The position numbers and the translations under genes were made by a program. From positions 620,001 to 684,000 of the forward strand of contig NZ_FOKV01000001.1 in assembly GCF_900112105.1 (NCBI RefSeq): DNA of 64,000 nucleotides, given 5' to 3'. Positions 41,863 through 49,943 of the stretch are shown in pieces (the stretch's first letter is position 1; every line of letters starts with the position of its first letter). The notes under the pieces were generated by a model. The model did not search any database. It had not been told where the DNA came from and saw nothing but the letters and a program-made list of their open reading frames with translations. Source of the stretch: Zunongwangia mangrovi (GTDB taxonomy: Bacteria > Bacteroidota > Bacteroidia > Flavobacteriales > Flavobacteriaceae).

Positions 41863-42687
41863 ATGTTAAACGCGATAGTAGACTATTTTGAAACTTTAGA
41901 CCCTGTATTAGCGGCATTTTATGCTACGCTTTTTACCTGGGGGTTAACCGCACTTGGTGCTGCTTTGGTTTTTTTCTTCAAGAAAATGAACCGAATGCTT
42001 TTTGATGGAATGTTAGGTTTTACAGGCGGAGTAATGGTGGCTGCAAGTTTTTGGAGTTTACTAGCTCCAGGGATAGAAATGAGTCCCGGCGAAGGTTTTG
42101 AAAAAACTATACCCGCAGTTGTTGGGTTTGGTTTGGGTGCACTTTTTATTTTTGGATTAGATAAGATCCTACCACATTTACACGTAAACTTTAATACTGA
42201 AGAAAAAGAGGGAATAAAAACTCCCTGGCATAAGTCGGTTTTGTTGGTTTTAGCCATCACTTTACACAATATTCCAGAAGGCCTTGCCGTAGGTGTTTTA
42301 TTTGGCGGTGCAGCAGCCGGTTTTGAAGGTGCAAGTATTGCTGGGGCGGTTGCTCTAGCGATAGGAATTGGTTTACAGAACTTCCCTGAAGGTTTTGCGG
42401 TAGCGATGCCTTTAAGAGGACAGGGATTTAGCCGATTAAAAAGTTTTAATTATGGGCAATTATCAGCAATAGTAGAGCCTATGGCTGCCGTTCTTGGTGC
42501 CTGGGCGGTAATGACATTTCAGCCAATTTTACCTTATGCTTTAGCTTTTGCAGCAGGAGCAATGATATTTGTAGTCGTTGAAGAAGTAGTGCCAGAATCT
42601 CAACAGAGTAAATATACAGATGTAAGTACTTTAGGATTTATTGGTGGATTTATGGTAATGATGACACTGGATGTTGGGCTTGGATAG
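41863..42687 (+). CDS. ZIP family metal transporter
   Basis: A 274-residue transporter with eight membrane helices. The metal-binding helices are TLHNIPEGLAVGVLFGG (His135, Asn136, Glu139) and GLQNFPEGFAVAMPL (Asn173, Glu176), the second with Gln-Asn in place of the usual His. It imports divalent metal such as zinc, iron or manganese across the inner membrane. It is co-transcribed with the DtxR-type gene. The cytoplasmic loop before helix 4 has a HLHVNF metal-binding-like stretch. Confidence 0.88.
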   Translation: MLNAIVDYFETLDPVLAAFYATLFTWGLTALGAALVFFFKKMNRMLFDGMLGFTGGVMVAASFWSLLAPGIEMSPGEGFEKTIPAVVGFGLGALFIFGLDKILPHLHVNFNTEEKEGIKTPWHKSVLLVLAITLHNIPEGLAVGVLFGGAAAGFEGASIAGAVALAIGIGLQNFPEGFAVAMPLRGQGFSRLKSFNYGQLSAIVEPMAAVLGAWAVMTFQPILPYALAFAAGAMIFVVVEEVVPESQQSKYTDVSTLGFIGGFMVMMTLDVGLG

Positions 42688-42750
42688 AAAATTGATTAGT
42701 TGATAATGCAACATTGTCTTTAAGTTGTCGTCCTTTAAAAAAAGGCGATC

Positions 42751-43164
42751 ATGAAAAGAATATTACTTGTTTTAATTTTTATAGTTAATGGAGTAAGCCT
42801 GTCTGCTCAAACAGAGGTAGTCAGGCTTCAATCTTTTTTAAAAGTAGGGGAACAGTTAGATTGTGGAAAATACAGTATTGTTTTTAAAGAAGTGCTTGTA
42901 GATTCCCGCTGCCCTAAAAATGTAACCTGTATAAGAGCTGGTAACGCCAGACTTCTTTTTGAAGTTAAAGATGATAGGGAAAGATCGTTGGGAGAAGTGG
43001 AGATTTATATAAGTGATAAAATAAACCTCTATTTTAAACAATATCAGCCGTTAAAAAATGTGGATCTAAAAGTAACAGGATTAGCTCCTTACCCTGAAAA
43101 TCCTTTCAAAATTGAACAATCTGAGTATAAAGTAGCTATTCAGCTAGATAAACTGCTGAACTAG
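42751..43164 (+). CDS. Small secreted protein with a DSRCP...C motif
   Basis: A 137-residue protein with a signal peptide (ends GVSLSAQ). It has the motif VDSRCPKNVTCIRAGNARL (about 51-69), which I have seen in other uncharacterised secreted proteins, and a preceding LDCGKY. The cysteines probably form disulfides. It follows the ZIP gene on the same strand by 63 bases. Function unknown. Its stop overlaps the convergent FeoB-associated gene by four bases. Confidence 0.7.
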   Translation: MKRILLVLIFIVNGVSLSAQTEVVRLQSFLKVGEQLDCGKYSIVFKEVLVDSRCPKNVTCIRAGNARLLFEVKDDRERSLGEVEIYISDKINLYFKQYQPLKNVDLKVTGLAPYPENPFKIEQSEYKVAIQLDKLLN

Positions 43165-43313
43165 TGGCTGCAACCGCAGTCGCTCATTCCGCAAGCCTTT
43201 TCTTTATTTGCTTTCTTCTTAAGAAATGCCGGTTTCCAAATAAATTTGGTGATCAAATATCCTACAGCCGTTAGAAAGGTTATAAAGACTAAAATGTTTT
43301 GTATAAGTTCCAT
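43161..43313 (-). CDS. FeoB-associated Cys-rich membrane protein
   Basis: A 50-residue protein: MELIQNILVFITFLTAVGYL forms one membrane helix, then a basic stretch (KPAFLKKKANKEK) and a cysteine tail ACGMSDCGCSH. This is the pattern of the small FeoB-associated proteins (FeoC-like in place, not in sequence) of Bacteroidota. It lies 37 bases after feoB in the same direction. The cysteines could bind iron or a cluster at the FeoB pore. It is too short to be found by length-based gene calls. Confidence 0.85.
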   Translation of the reverse strand: MELIQNILVFITFLTAVGYLITKFIWKPAFLKKKANKEKACGMSDCGCSH

Positions 43314-43350
43314 AGTATTTAAGTCGAAATTCTATAAAATTCTTACAGGT

Positions 43351-45453
43351 TTATTTTAAAAACTGAAATGCAATTAGGGCGACGAGATATGCAAAAACAC
43401 TCATAATCACTAATTGCAATATTGGCCATTTCCAGCTATTGGTTTCTTTTTGTACAATTGCCAACGTGCTCATACACTGCATGGCAAAAGCGTAGAAAAG
43501 CAACAAACTTACTCCGCTTGCCAAAGTAAATAATGGTCCGCCAAGAATAGGATTGGTTTCAGCTGCCATTCGATTTTTAATCGTTTCTTCTTCGTCACTG
43601 CCAACGCTATAGATCGTCGCTAGAGTTCCCACAAAAACTTCACGTGCAGCAAAAGAGCTAATGATCGCAATACCAATCTTCCAATCGTAACCCAAAGGCG
43701 CTACAACAGGTTCGATACCACGTCCCATAATGCCAATATACGAATGCTTCAGTTTATAACTGGCGATTTCCTGCTCGATTTCTTCAGTAGGAATACTTTG
43801 CTCGGTATAATTTCCGCGAACAATTTCTTCAGCATTATTAAAATTATCACCAGGCCCGTAACTCGCTAACACCCATAAAATAATAGAGATCGCAAGAATT
43901 ATTTTACCGGCACCAAATACAAAAGATTTTGTTTTTTCTATTACGTTGATACCAATATTTTTAAGCAAAGGAACTTTGTAGTTTGGCATCTCAATCACAA
44001 AATAACTTTTGTTTTTGATCTTAAGGATTCCGTTTAAGATCCATGCCGATAGAATGGCTGTTCCAAAACCAAGTAGGTAAAGAAACATAAGCATTAAGCC
44101 CTGTAGGTTAAAACCTAGAAAAGTCTCATCTGGGATCACTAACGCGATAATGATAAGGTACACTGGTAATCTGGCAGAACAGGTAGTAAATGGTACTACC
44201 AGGATCGTGATTAAACGTTCTTTCCAGTTTTCGATATTTCTGGTTGCCATTACTGCTGGGATCGCACAGGCCGTTCCAGAAACTAAAGGTACCACACTTT
44301 TTCCGCTAAGTCCAAAGCGCCGCATAATTCTGTCCATTAAAAATACCACACGACTCATATACCCGGTTTCTTCGAGAATGGAAATGAAAAGGAATAAAAA
44401 TGCGATCTGAGGAATGAAAATGACGATTCCACCCAGTCCCGGCACAATTCCTTCAGCAATTAAACTGGTAAATACACCTTCTGGTAAATTTGCTTTGGTA
44501 AGCTCACTTAACGAAGCAAAAGTGCTGTCAATAAGATCCATAGGATAGCTGGACCAATCGTAAATCGCCTGGAATATGAGCAGCAGGATTGCAAAGAAAA
44601 TAACGTAACCCCAAACTTTATGAGTTAAAACACGGTCTAACCGAGATCGTAGATCTTTGGCCGCATTTTTATCTACGCTAAGAGCTTCTTTTAATGCACC
44701 GTTGATAAACTGGTAACGGTGTATAGTTTCTTTTTGCTGAAGTCTTTTGAGCTCTGAATTCGATTTTGTATTAAATCCTGAAGTTTTATCGATCTCATTT
44801 CTATTGATGTTCCCAAAATTTACATCCTGGGTAATCACCAGCCAAAGTTTATAAATTGATTGCTTAGGAAAAGCCTTTCTTAGATTGCCAAAGTAATCTG
44901 GATCGATAACCGAAGCATTTACACAAGGCTCGCTAGAAATATTTCTGTGGTTAATGATAAGTTCTTTAAGCTTATCGATACCCGTGCGTTTTCTCGCACT
45001 AACCAGGGCTATTTTTGTGTTTAACCGTTCTTCAAGAATATCAACGTCTAAAGAAATCCCTTTACGTTCCATACGATCGGCCATATTGATCACCAATATT
45101 GTAGGAATTCCCAAGTCTTTTATTTGGGTAAAAAGTAAAAGGTTTCTTTTTAAATTTTCAACATCACTTACAACAACCGCAACATCTGGATAATCTTTAT
45201 CGTTTTTATTCAGCAATAATTCGATCACCACATTCTCATCTAAAGAAGATGCGTTAAGGCTGTAAGTTCCCGGAAGATCTAAAATATGCGCTTTTAAACC
45301 ACGAGGAAGTTTACAAACTCCTTCTTTTTTTTCTACGGTGATCCCAGGATAATTACCAACTTTTTGGTTTAATCCTGTAAGCTGATTAAATACTGAAGTT
45401 TTACCGGTATTGGGGTTTCCAATTAGCGCTACGTTAATCTGTTTGCCGGTCAT
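43351..45453 (-). CDS. feoB: Ferrous iron transporter FeoB
   Basis: A 700-residue inner-membrane Fe(II) transporter. The N-terminal G-protein domain has the P-loop GNPNTGKTS (12-20), LDLPGTYSL, and a NMAD box; a helical insert follows, then the membrane part with two Gate repeats (GIVIFIPQIAFLFLFI and SCAIPAVMATRN-like) and about eight to eleven helices. It overlaps feoA by four bases and is followed by the 50-residue partner gene. Iron uptake in low oxygen is its main role. Confidence 0.95.
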   Translation of the reverse strand: MTGKQINVALIGNPNTGKTSVFNQLTGLNQKVGNYPGITVEKKEGVCKLPRGLKAHILDLPGTYSLNASSLDENVVIELLLNKNDKDYPDVAVVVSDVENLKRNLLLFTQIKDLGIPTILVINMADRMERKGISLDVDILEERLNTKIALVSARKRTGIDKLKELIINHRNISSEPCVNASVIDPDYFGNLRKAFPKQSIYKLWLVITQDVNFGNINRNEIDKTSGFNTKSNSELKRLQQKETIHRYQFINGALKEALSVDKNAAKDLRSRLDRVLTHKVWGYVIFFAILLLIFQAIYDWSSYPMDLIDSTFASLSELTKANLPEGVFTSLIAEGIVPGLGGIVIFIPQIAFLFLFISILEETGYMSRVVFLMDRIMRRFGLSGKSVVPLVSGTACAIPAVMATRNIENWKERLITILVVPFTTCSARLPVYLIIIALVIPDETFLGFNLQGLMLMFLYLLGFGTAILSAWILNGILKIKNKSYFVIEMPNYKVPLLKNIGINVIEKTKSFVFGAGKIILAISIILWVLASYGPGDNFNNAEEIVRGNYTEQSIPTEEIEQEIASYKLKHSYIGIMGRGIEPVVAPLGYDWKIGIAIISSFAAREVFVGTLATIYSVGSDEEETIKNRMAAETNPILGGPLFTLASGVSLLLFYAFAMQCMSTLAIVQKETNSWKWPILQLVIMSVFAYLVALIAFQFLK

Positions 45454-45680
45454 TTGATAAGCTCGATTTCGATTTGTAAAGCGGTTTCTTTTCTGATGGC
45501 TAAATGGCTTCCGTTGATGTTAAGGTACATAGGATCTTTAAAGGGAGCGGTTTGTACCAATTCTACTTCGTTACCGGGGAGACATCCCATTTCCAGGAGT
45601 TTTAGTGGTACATGATCTGCAGAAAATTCCTTGATGATTCCGCGTTCGCCTCGCTTTAAATGAGCTACTGTAACCTTCAA
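45450..45680 (-). CDS. feoA: Ferrous iron transport protein FeoA
   Basis: A 76-residue SH3-like protein. LKRGERGIIKEF, LLEMGCLPGNEVELVQTAPFKDPM and a C-terminal LAIRKETALQIEI are the FeoA pattern. It helps FeoB assemble or work. It is the first gene of the feoAB operon, stop overlapping the feoB start by four bases. A palindromic box lies just before its start. Confidence 0.93.
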   Translation of the reverse strand: MKVTVAHLKRGERGIIKEFSADHVPLKLLEMGCLPGNEVELVQTAPFKDPMYLNINGSHLAIRKETALQIEIELIK

Positions 45681-45685
45681 ATTTA

Positions 45686-45702
45686 TTTAGATTGAATTTA
45701 AA
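45686..45702. promoter_or_regulatory. Candidate metal-regulator box before feoA
   Basis: TTTAGATTGAATTTAAA is a 17-bp palindrome with one mismatched pair of eight. Its half AATCTAAA (minus strand) is shared with the operator at 41121-41140. It starts six bases upstream of the feoA start, so it could be bound by the DtxR-type regulator. A/T richness makes chance possible. Confidence 0.4.
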
Positions 45703-45762
45703 CAACGCAAAAATAGTGGAATTTGCCCAAGTACAAAAGTTTAGGCGTTAAAATGTAGGCTT

Positions 45763-46437
45763 TTACTCCTCGTACTCGCGCTTCAGGATTTTAAGATCTT
45801 CCATTAATTCTTCGATAGCTTCAGCATTAGTGCCATCGTAGAAACCGCGTATTTGCCTGTCCTTGTCTACAAGTACAAAATTTTCGGTATGTACCATATC
45901 ATACTTTCCGCCGTCGCCTTCACTTTTGGCTGCGAGATAAGATTTTCTGGCTAAATCGTAGATCTGCTTTTTGTTTCCGGTAACAAGATTCCATTTGCTG
46001 TCAATAACCCCTTTTTCTTCAGCATAACGCTTTAATTGGGCTACCGTATCTATTCGTGGCATCACGGTGTGAGAAAGAAGAAAAACATCTGGATCGTTTT
46101 TGATCCTTTCTTGGATCTTCACCATATGATCGGTCATTATGGGACAAATCGTCATGCAGGTGGTAAAAAAGAAATCGGCAACGTAAATTTTATCCTCGTA
46201 GTTCACGTTGGTAATGGTGTCACCATTTTGATTTACCAGCTTAAAATCTGCAATTTTGTGATACTTTCTTACATATTGCATGGTGGTATCTACCAATTCG
46301 TTATTCACCATATCCGGCTGGTAAATGGCTAACTTTTTATCTGGTTTAAGTAAGGTGTAAATAGACCACATGATCACTACACAAAGCGTCCCAAAGGTGA
46401 TAAGAAAGATCTTGTATCTGGAAAGAAATTTACGCAT
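45763..46437 (-). CDS. SCO family copper-binding protein
   Basis: A 224-residue protein with one N-terminal membrane helix (about 9-28) and a thioredoxin-like domain. The copper site is FFTTCMTICPIM (Cys94, Cys98; CxxxC) with a histidine in MVHTENFVLVD. SCO proteins deliver copper to cytochrome oxidase or control its thiol state. No oxidase genes are in the window. It is close to feoA on the same strand but separated by 82 bases. Confidence 0.92.
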   Translation of the reverse strand: MRKFLSRYKIFLITFGTLCVVIMWSIYTLLKPDKKLAIYQPDMVNNELVDTTMQYVRKYHKIADFKLVNQNGDTITNVNYEDKIYVADFFFTTCMTICPIMTDHMVKIQERIKNDPDVFLLSHTVMPRIDTVAQLKRYAEEKGVIDSKWNLVTGNKKQIYDLARKSYLAAKSEGDGGKYDMVHTENFVLVDKDRQIRGFYDGTNAEAIEELMEDLKILKREYEE

Positions 46438-46555
46438 AGCAAATTTTTATGCAAAATTACAGCCTAGCAGCTAATTTGCCACAATAAAAGCCTTAAAATT
46501 TTGGCAGGATAAATGCTAGTTAACTTACAAACTTTTCTAGGTCTTATTAAAAGAC

Positions 46556-46563
46556 TACTTTTG
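46556..46563 (+). promoter_or_regulatory. Candidate -7 element for rseP
   Basis: TACTTTTG fits TAnnTTTG and lies 27 bases before the rseP start. The -33 position has only TTTTC. Confidence 0.45.
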
Positions 46564-46590
46564 TGCGATTTAAAAATTGAATATTAGCGA

Positions 46591-47910
46591 ATGGATCCAT
46601 TTATAGTAAAAGCAATTCAACTTCTTCTTAGTTTGTCATTGCTTATTGTGTTGCATGAGTTTGGACATTTTATACCTGCAAAATTATTTAAAACCCGCGT
46701 TGAAAAATTCTTTCTCTTCTTTGATGTAAAGTTTGCGCTTTTTAAGAAAAAGATCGGAGATACGGTTTACGGAATCGGATGGCTGCCACTTGGAGGTTAT
46801 GTGAAGATCTCTGGGATGATCGACGAGAGTATGGATAAAGAGCAGATGGCCCAACCACCACAAGAATGGGAGTTTAGAAGCAAACCGGCCTGGCAGCGAT
46901 TAATAATTATGCTTGGAGGCGTAACGGTGAATCTTGTTTTAGGTTTCTTACTTTTTATGATGATCCTTTTTGTTTGGGGAACCAATTACATTGGTCCAGA
47001 TGAAATGCCAGAAGGCTTTGCCATCGTAGATGAATTTAAAGAATTTGGTTTTGAAGATGGAGACCGTGTTTTACAGATTAATGGGGAAGATCTTCAAAAC
47101 AGTGTAGATATTAATCGTAAACTGTTTATGCGAGATGTAAATACAGTAACTGTATTACATCAAAATGGAGCTGAAGAAACGATAAGTATACCTGAAAATA
47201 TCGGCGAGCAGATGTTCGAAGAAGGTATTATGCAGCCGTTCATACCTATCCAGCGTCCAATTTTAGACAGTATTGCACCTGAAACTGCGGCGAGTTTAGC
47301 CGGTTTACAAAAAGGAGATAGCATTATTTCGATTAACGATCAGGAGATTGGTTACTGGCATGAAATGACTAAAAATACCAGAGCTAATAAGAATACTGAA
47401 ATGGAGATCGTTTTTGAGCGTGATGGTGAAATTAAAAGCGTAATGGCTACTCCAGATGAAGAAGGAATTTTAGGTGTTACACCAAGAAGAGACTTCGAGG
47501 TTAAAACTCAGGAATATGGCTTTGCTGAAAGTATTACTGAAGGTTTTAAAGACGGTTACTGGACGCTTAGAGATTATGTATATCAGTTTAAATATGTATT
47601 CACCAAAAAAGGAGCAACCCAGGTTGGCGGTTTTGGAGCTATAGGAGGGATGTTCCCAGATGCGTGGAACTGGCAGGCATTTTGGCATACAACAGCGCTA
47701 ATTTCTATCATTCTAGCCTTTATGAACATCTTACCAATACCAGCTTTAGATGGTGGGCACGTAATGTTCTTGCTTTACGAAATAATTACCGGTAGAAAAC
47801 CAAACGAGAAATTTATGGAATATGCCCAAATGGTAGGATTCTTTATCTTAATTGCTTTGGTGCTTTATGCGAATGGAAACGATATTTATAGAGCGATATT
47901 CGATAAATAA
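46591..47910 (+). CDS. rseP: Site-2 protease RseP
   Basis: A 439-residue membrane metalloprotease. The zinc motif is VLHEFGHFIPA (His22, Glu23, His26), the second catalytic block is MNILPIPALDGGH (near 385), and two PDZ-like domains lie between (about 130-205 and 220-300). It cuts membrane-bound anti-sigma factors and signal-peptide remnants. It is single, with a clear terminator. Length matches the family. Confidence 0.93.
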   Translation: MDPFIVKAIQLLLSLSLLIVLHEFGHFIPAKLFKTRVEKFFLFFDVKFALFKKKIGDTVYGIGWLPLGGYVKISGMIDESMDKEQMAQPPQEWEFRSKPAWQRLIIMLGGVTVNLVLGFLLFMMILFVWGTNYIGPDEMPEGFAIVDEFKEFGFEDGDRVLQINGEDLQNSVDINRKLFMRDVNTVTVLHQNGAEETISIPENIGEQMFEEGIMQPFIPIQRPILDSIAPETAASLAGLQKGDSIISINDQEIGYWHEMTKNTRANKNTEMEIVFERDGEIKSVMATPDEEGILGVTPRRDFEVKTQEYGFAESITEGFKDGYWTLRDYVYQFKYVFTKKGATQVGGFGAIGGMFPDAWNWQAFWHTTALISIILAFMNILPIPALDGGHVMFLLYEIITGRKPNEKFMEYAQMVGFFILIALVLYANGNDIYRAIFDK

Positions 47911-47930
47911 GACCTAAAATATTTATAAAA

Positions 47931-47969
47931 ACAAAGCCCGAAATTGTCGAATTTCGGGCTTTGTTTTTT
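47931..47969 (+). terminator. Terminator of rseP
   Basis: A 15-bp stem (ACAAAGCCCGAAATT with AATTTCGGGCTTTGT), four-base loop, then six Ts. It is 20 bases past the rseP stop. Confidence 0.9.
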
Positions 47970-48011
47970 GCTGAAATCTGAAAACTGAGAGCTGTTAGCT
48001 TATAGCATAAT
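47970..48011 (+). repeat. Solo 7-bp-phased GCTGAAA array
   Basis: Six heptads in register, opening GCTGAAA, TCTGAAA, immediately after the rseP terminator and ending at the stop codon of the convergent phosphodiesterase gene. Confidence 0.55.
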
Positions 48012-48928
48012 TATTCAATTGCACGTTCAGGATAATCGGTAATAATACCGTCTACATTCATCTTTTTAACTTTGTCGATATCGGCTTGCTCGTTAACCGT
48101 CCACGGAATAACCTTCATTCCGCTTTGCTGAATTTTAGCCACTTTCATAGAATCTAAAAGTTTGTAATGCGGACTATAAATTTCCGGTTTAAAGCTAATC
48201 TTCTCCATATTTTCATCAAAATCTCCGCGACCTACCAAATACGCTAATTTTACTTCAGGATAAGAGCGATGCATTTCTTCTAAAATATTCACGTCAAATG
48301 ATTGAATATTGATCTTAGAAACAATCTGTTTTTCTTCTAAGATCGCCATTACGGCTTTTACAAATTCGGCGGGCTTTGGCTGTGATTTTTCGTATTCAGC
48401 AACGTCAGATTTTATTTCGATATTATAGCGTACAGGATCAAGATTCTTCGATTTTACGTAGTTTTCTATGCTATCGATCGTTTCAGCAAGTAAAGGTTTG
48501 TAGGTTTTAAATTTTCGCTGTCCAGGAAAAGATGCGTTGCCTTTACTGCCAATATCAAACTTTTTAATACTGTCGTAAGTCATCGTGAAAAGAATGTAGC
48601 TCTTTTCTTGCTGTTTTGGGATCGTATCACCAGCGGGAGAAAGCACATAGGCTGAAGACATAAATGCTTCGTGACTCACCACGATCTTCTTGTCCTTAGA
48701 CATCACAACATCCATCTCTATTACATCAATTCCTTTATCGATCGCAGCAAGAAATCCCGGAATGCTATTTTCTGGGGAATGCCCACGTTCACCGCGATGT
48801 CCCTGTACTTCGATTTTCGATGCTTCCGCAGTAATTTTTTCTTCGGAAGTATTTTCTTCTTTCCTGTTTTCTTTACAACTGAAGCTTACTAATGCTATAA
48901 AAAGAAGGCTTGTTTTAACCAATTTCAT
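48011..48928 (-). CDS. Glycerophosphodiester phosphodiesterase lipoprotein
   Basis: A 305-residue lipoprotein; I start at the ATG at 48928 (MKLVKTSLLFIALVSFSC), giving a lipobox cysteine at 18. The GDPD domain has VQGHRGERGHSPENSI (active His-Arg-Gly and Glu), DVIEMDVVMSKDKKIVVSHE and a C-terminal IIPWTVNEQADIDK and GIITDYPERA. It splits glycerophosphodiesters into alcohol and glycerol-3-phosphate at the outer or inner membrane surface. It lies on the minus strand without an operon partner. Confidence 0.92.
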   Translation of the reverse strand: MKLVKTSLLFIALVSFSCKENRKEENTSEEKITAEASKIEVQGHRGERGHSPENSIPGFLAAIDKGIDVIEMDVVMSKDKKIVVSHEAFMSSAYVLSPAGDTIPKQQEKSYILFTMTYDSIKKFDIGSKGNASFPGQRKFKTYKPLLAETIDSIENYVKSKNLDPVRYNIEIKSDVAEYEKSQPKPAEFVKAVMAILEEKQIVSKINIQSFDVNILEEMHRSYPEVKLAYLVGRGDFDENMEKISFKPEIYSPHYKLLDSMKVAKIQQSGMKVIPWTVNEQADIDKVKKMNVDGIITDYPERAIE

Positions 48929-49027
48929 ATCTAAAAATTTATAGAGTTCTAATAACGTAGATTTTAGACACAAAAAAGTTAAGCTAACTAAAACTTATCT
49001 TCAAGTTTAGTCAATTTCAAGCTGAAA

Positions 49028-49927
49028 TTATTCGGCATCCGGAAACATAAAAGCTTCAATTTCTTCTGAAGTGAATTCAGGATTCGCTCCTTCTCTTGAA
49101 GCGACTAATGCGCCAATCGCACAGGCGTAATTCAATGCTTTTTGAGGTTCTTCTTTTCGCAGTAATTTAGAAATCAAGGAACCTAAAAAACTGTCGCCGG
49201 CGCCCACAGTATCTGCAACTTTAATTTTGTAGCCGCTATTGTAAAACAATTTTCCTTCAGTAAAAAGCACTGCGCCGTGACTGCCTTTAGTAACGCAAAT
49301 CGTTTTGGCGTTAGTGATCTTGGCCATATAACTAAGATTTTGCTCTAAGGAATGAAAAGGAGAATCGAACATGGCAGCAATCTCGTAAAGCTCGTCATCA
49401 TTAAATTTGATAAAATCAGCTTTTAAAATTAGATCTTCCAGGATCTCTTTTTCGTAATGCGGTGGTCTTAAATTAATGTCGAAAACAGCGAATTTAGCAT
49501 GTTTAAGTAATTCAGTTAAAGTTGCCCTACTTTTTTGATCGCGACAAACTAAACTTCCGAAGAGAAAAGCATCGGTAGTTTTTACCTTGTCGATCATTTC
49601 TGCTGAAATTTCAATTTTATCCCATGCTGCAGGATGTTCGATCGTGTAAGAAGCAGATCCGCTATCGTCTAGTTCTACAGTCACCACGCCGGTTTGAAAA
49701 TCTAAAGTTTCAGCAACCAGAGAATGATCTATATTTCTCGATTTTAGATATTCCAGCAGGTTCTTTCCTTTTTCATCCTTACCAACGCTGCTGATCATGC
49801 TTGTGTTAATCCCGTTGGCGCTAAGGCGAGAAGCCACATTTAATGGCGCTCCCCCAATTTTTTCTGAATTTGGAAAAATATCATATAAAACCTCTCCAAA
49901 ACAAACGGCGTTTATGGCTTCAGACAT
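49028..49927 (-). CDS. PfkB family fructokinase
   Basis: A 299-residue sugar kinase of the ribokinase family. The N-terminal glycine signature is GEVLYDIFPNSEKIGGAPLNVA and the C-terminal signature with the catalytic Asp is ADTVGAGDSFLGSL. I start at the ATG at 49927 (MSEAINAVCFGE) so that it does not overlap the upstream gene. Placed 16 bases after a GH32 fructan hydrolase, it most likely phosphorylates fructose released by that enzyme. Confidence 0.9.
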   Translation of the reverse strand: MSEAINAVCFGEVLYDIFPNSEKIGGAPLNVASRLSANGINTSMISSVGKDEKGKNLLEYLKSRNIDHSLVAETLDFQTGVVTVELDDSGSASYTIEHPAAWDKIEISAEMIDKVKTTDAFLFGSLVCRDQKSRATLTELLKHAKFAVFDINLRPPHYEKEILEDLILKADFIKFNDDELYEIAAMFDSPFHSLEQNLSYMAKITNAKTICVTKGSHGAVLFTEGKLFYNSGYKIKVADTVGAGDSFLGSLISKLLRKEEPQKALNYACAIGALVASREGANPEFTSEEIEAFMFPDAE

Positions 49928-49943
49928 AGTAGAATGCGTAATT

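Noticed and set aside
41919-42269. 116-codon minus-strand ORF inside the ZIP transporter gene
   Set aside because: Antisense shadow with K/P-rich text and no start signal.
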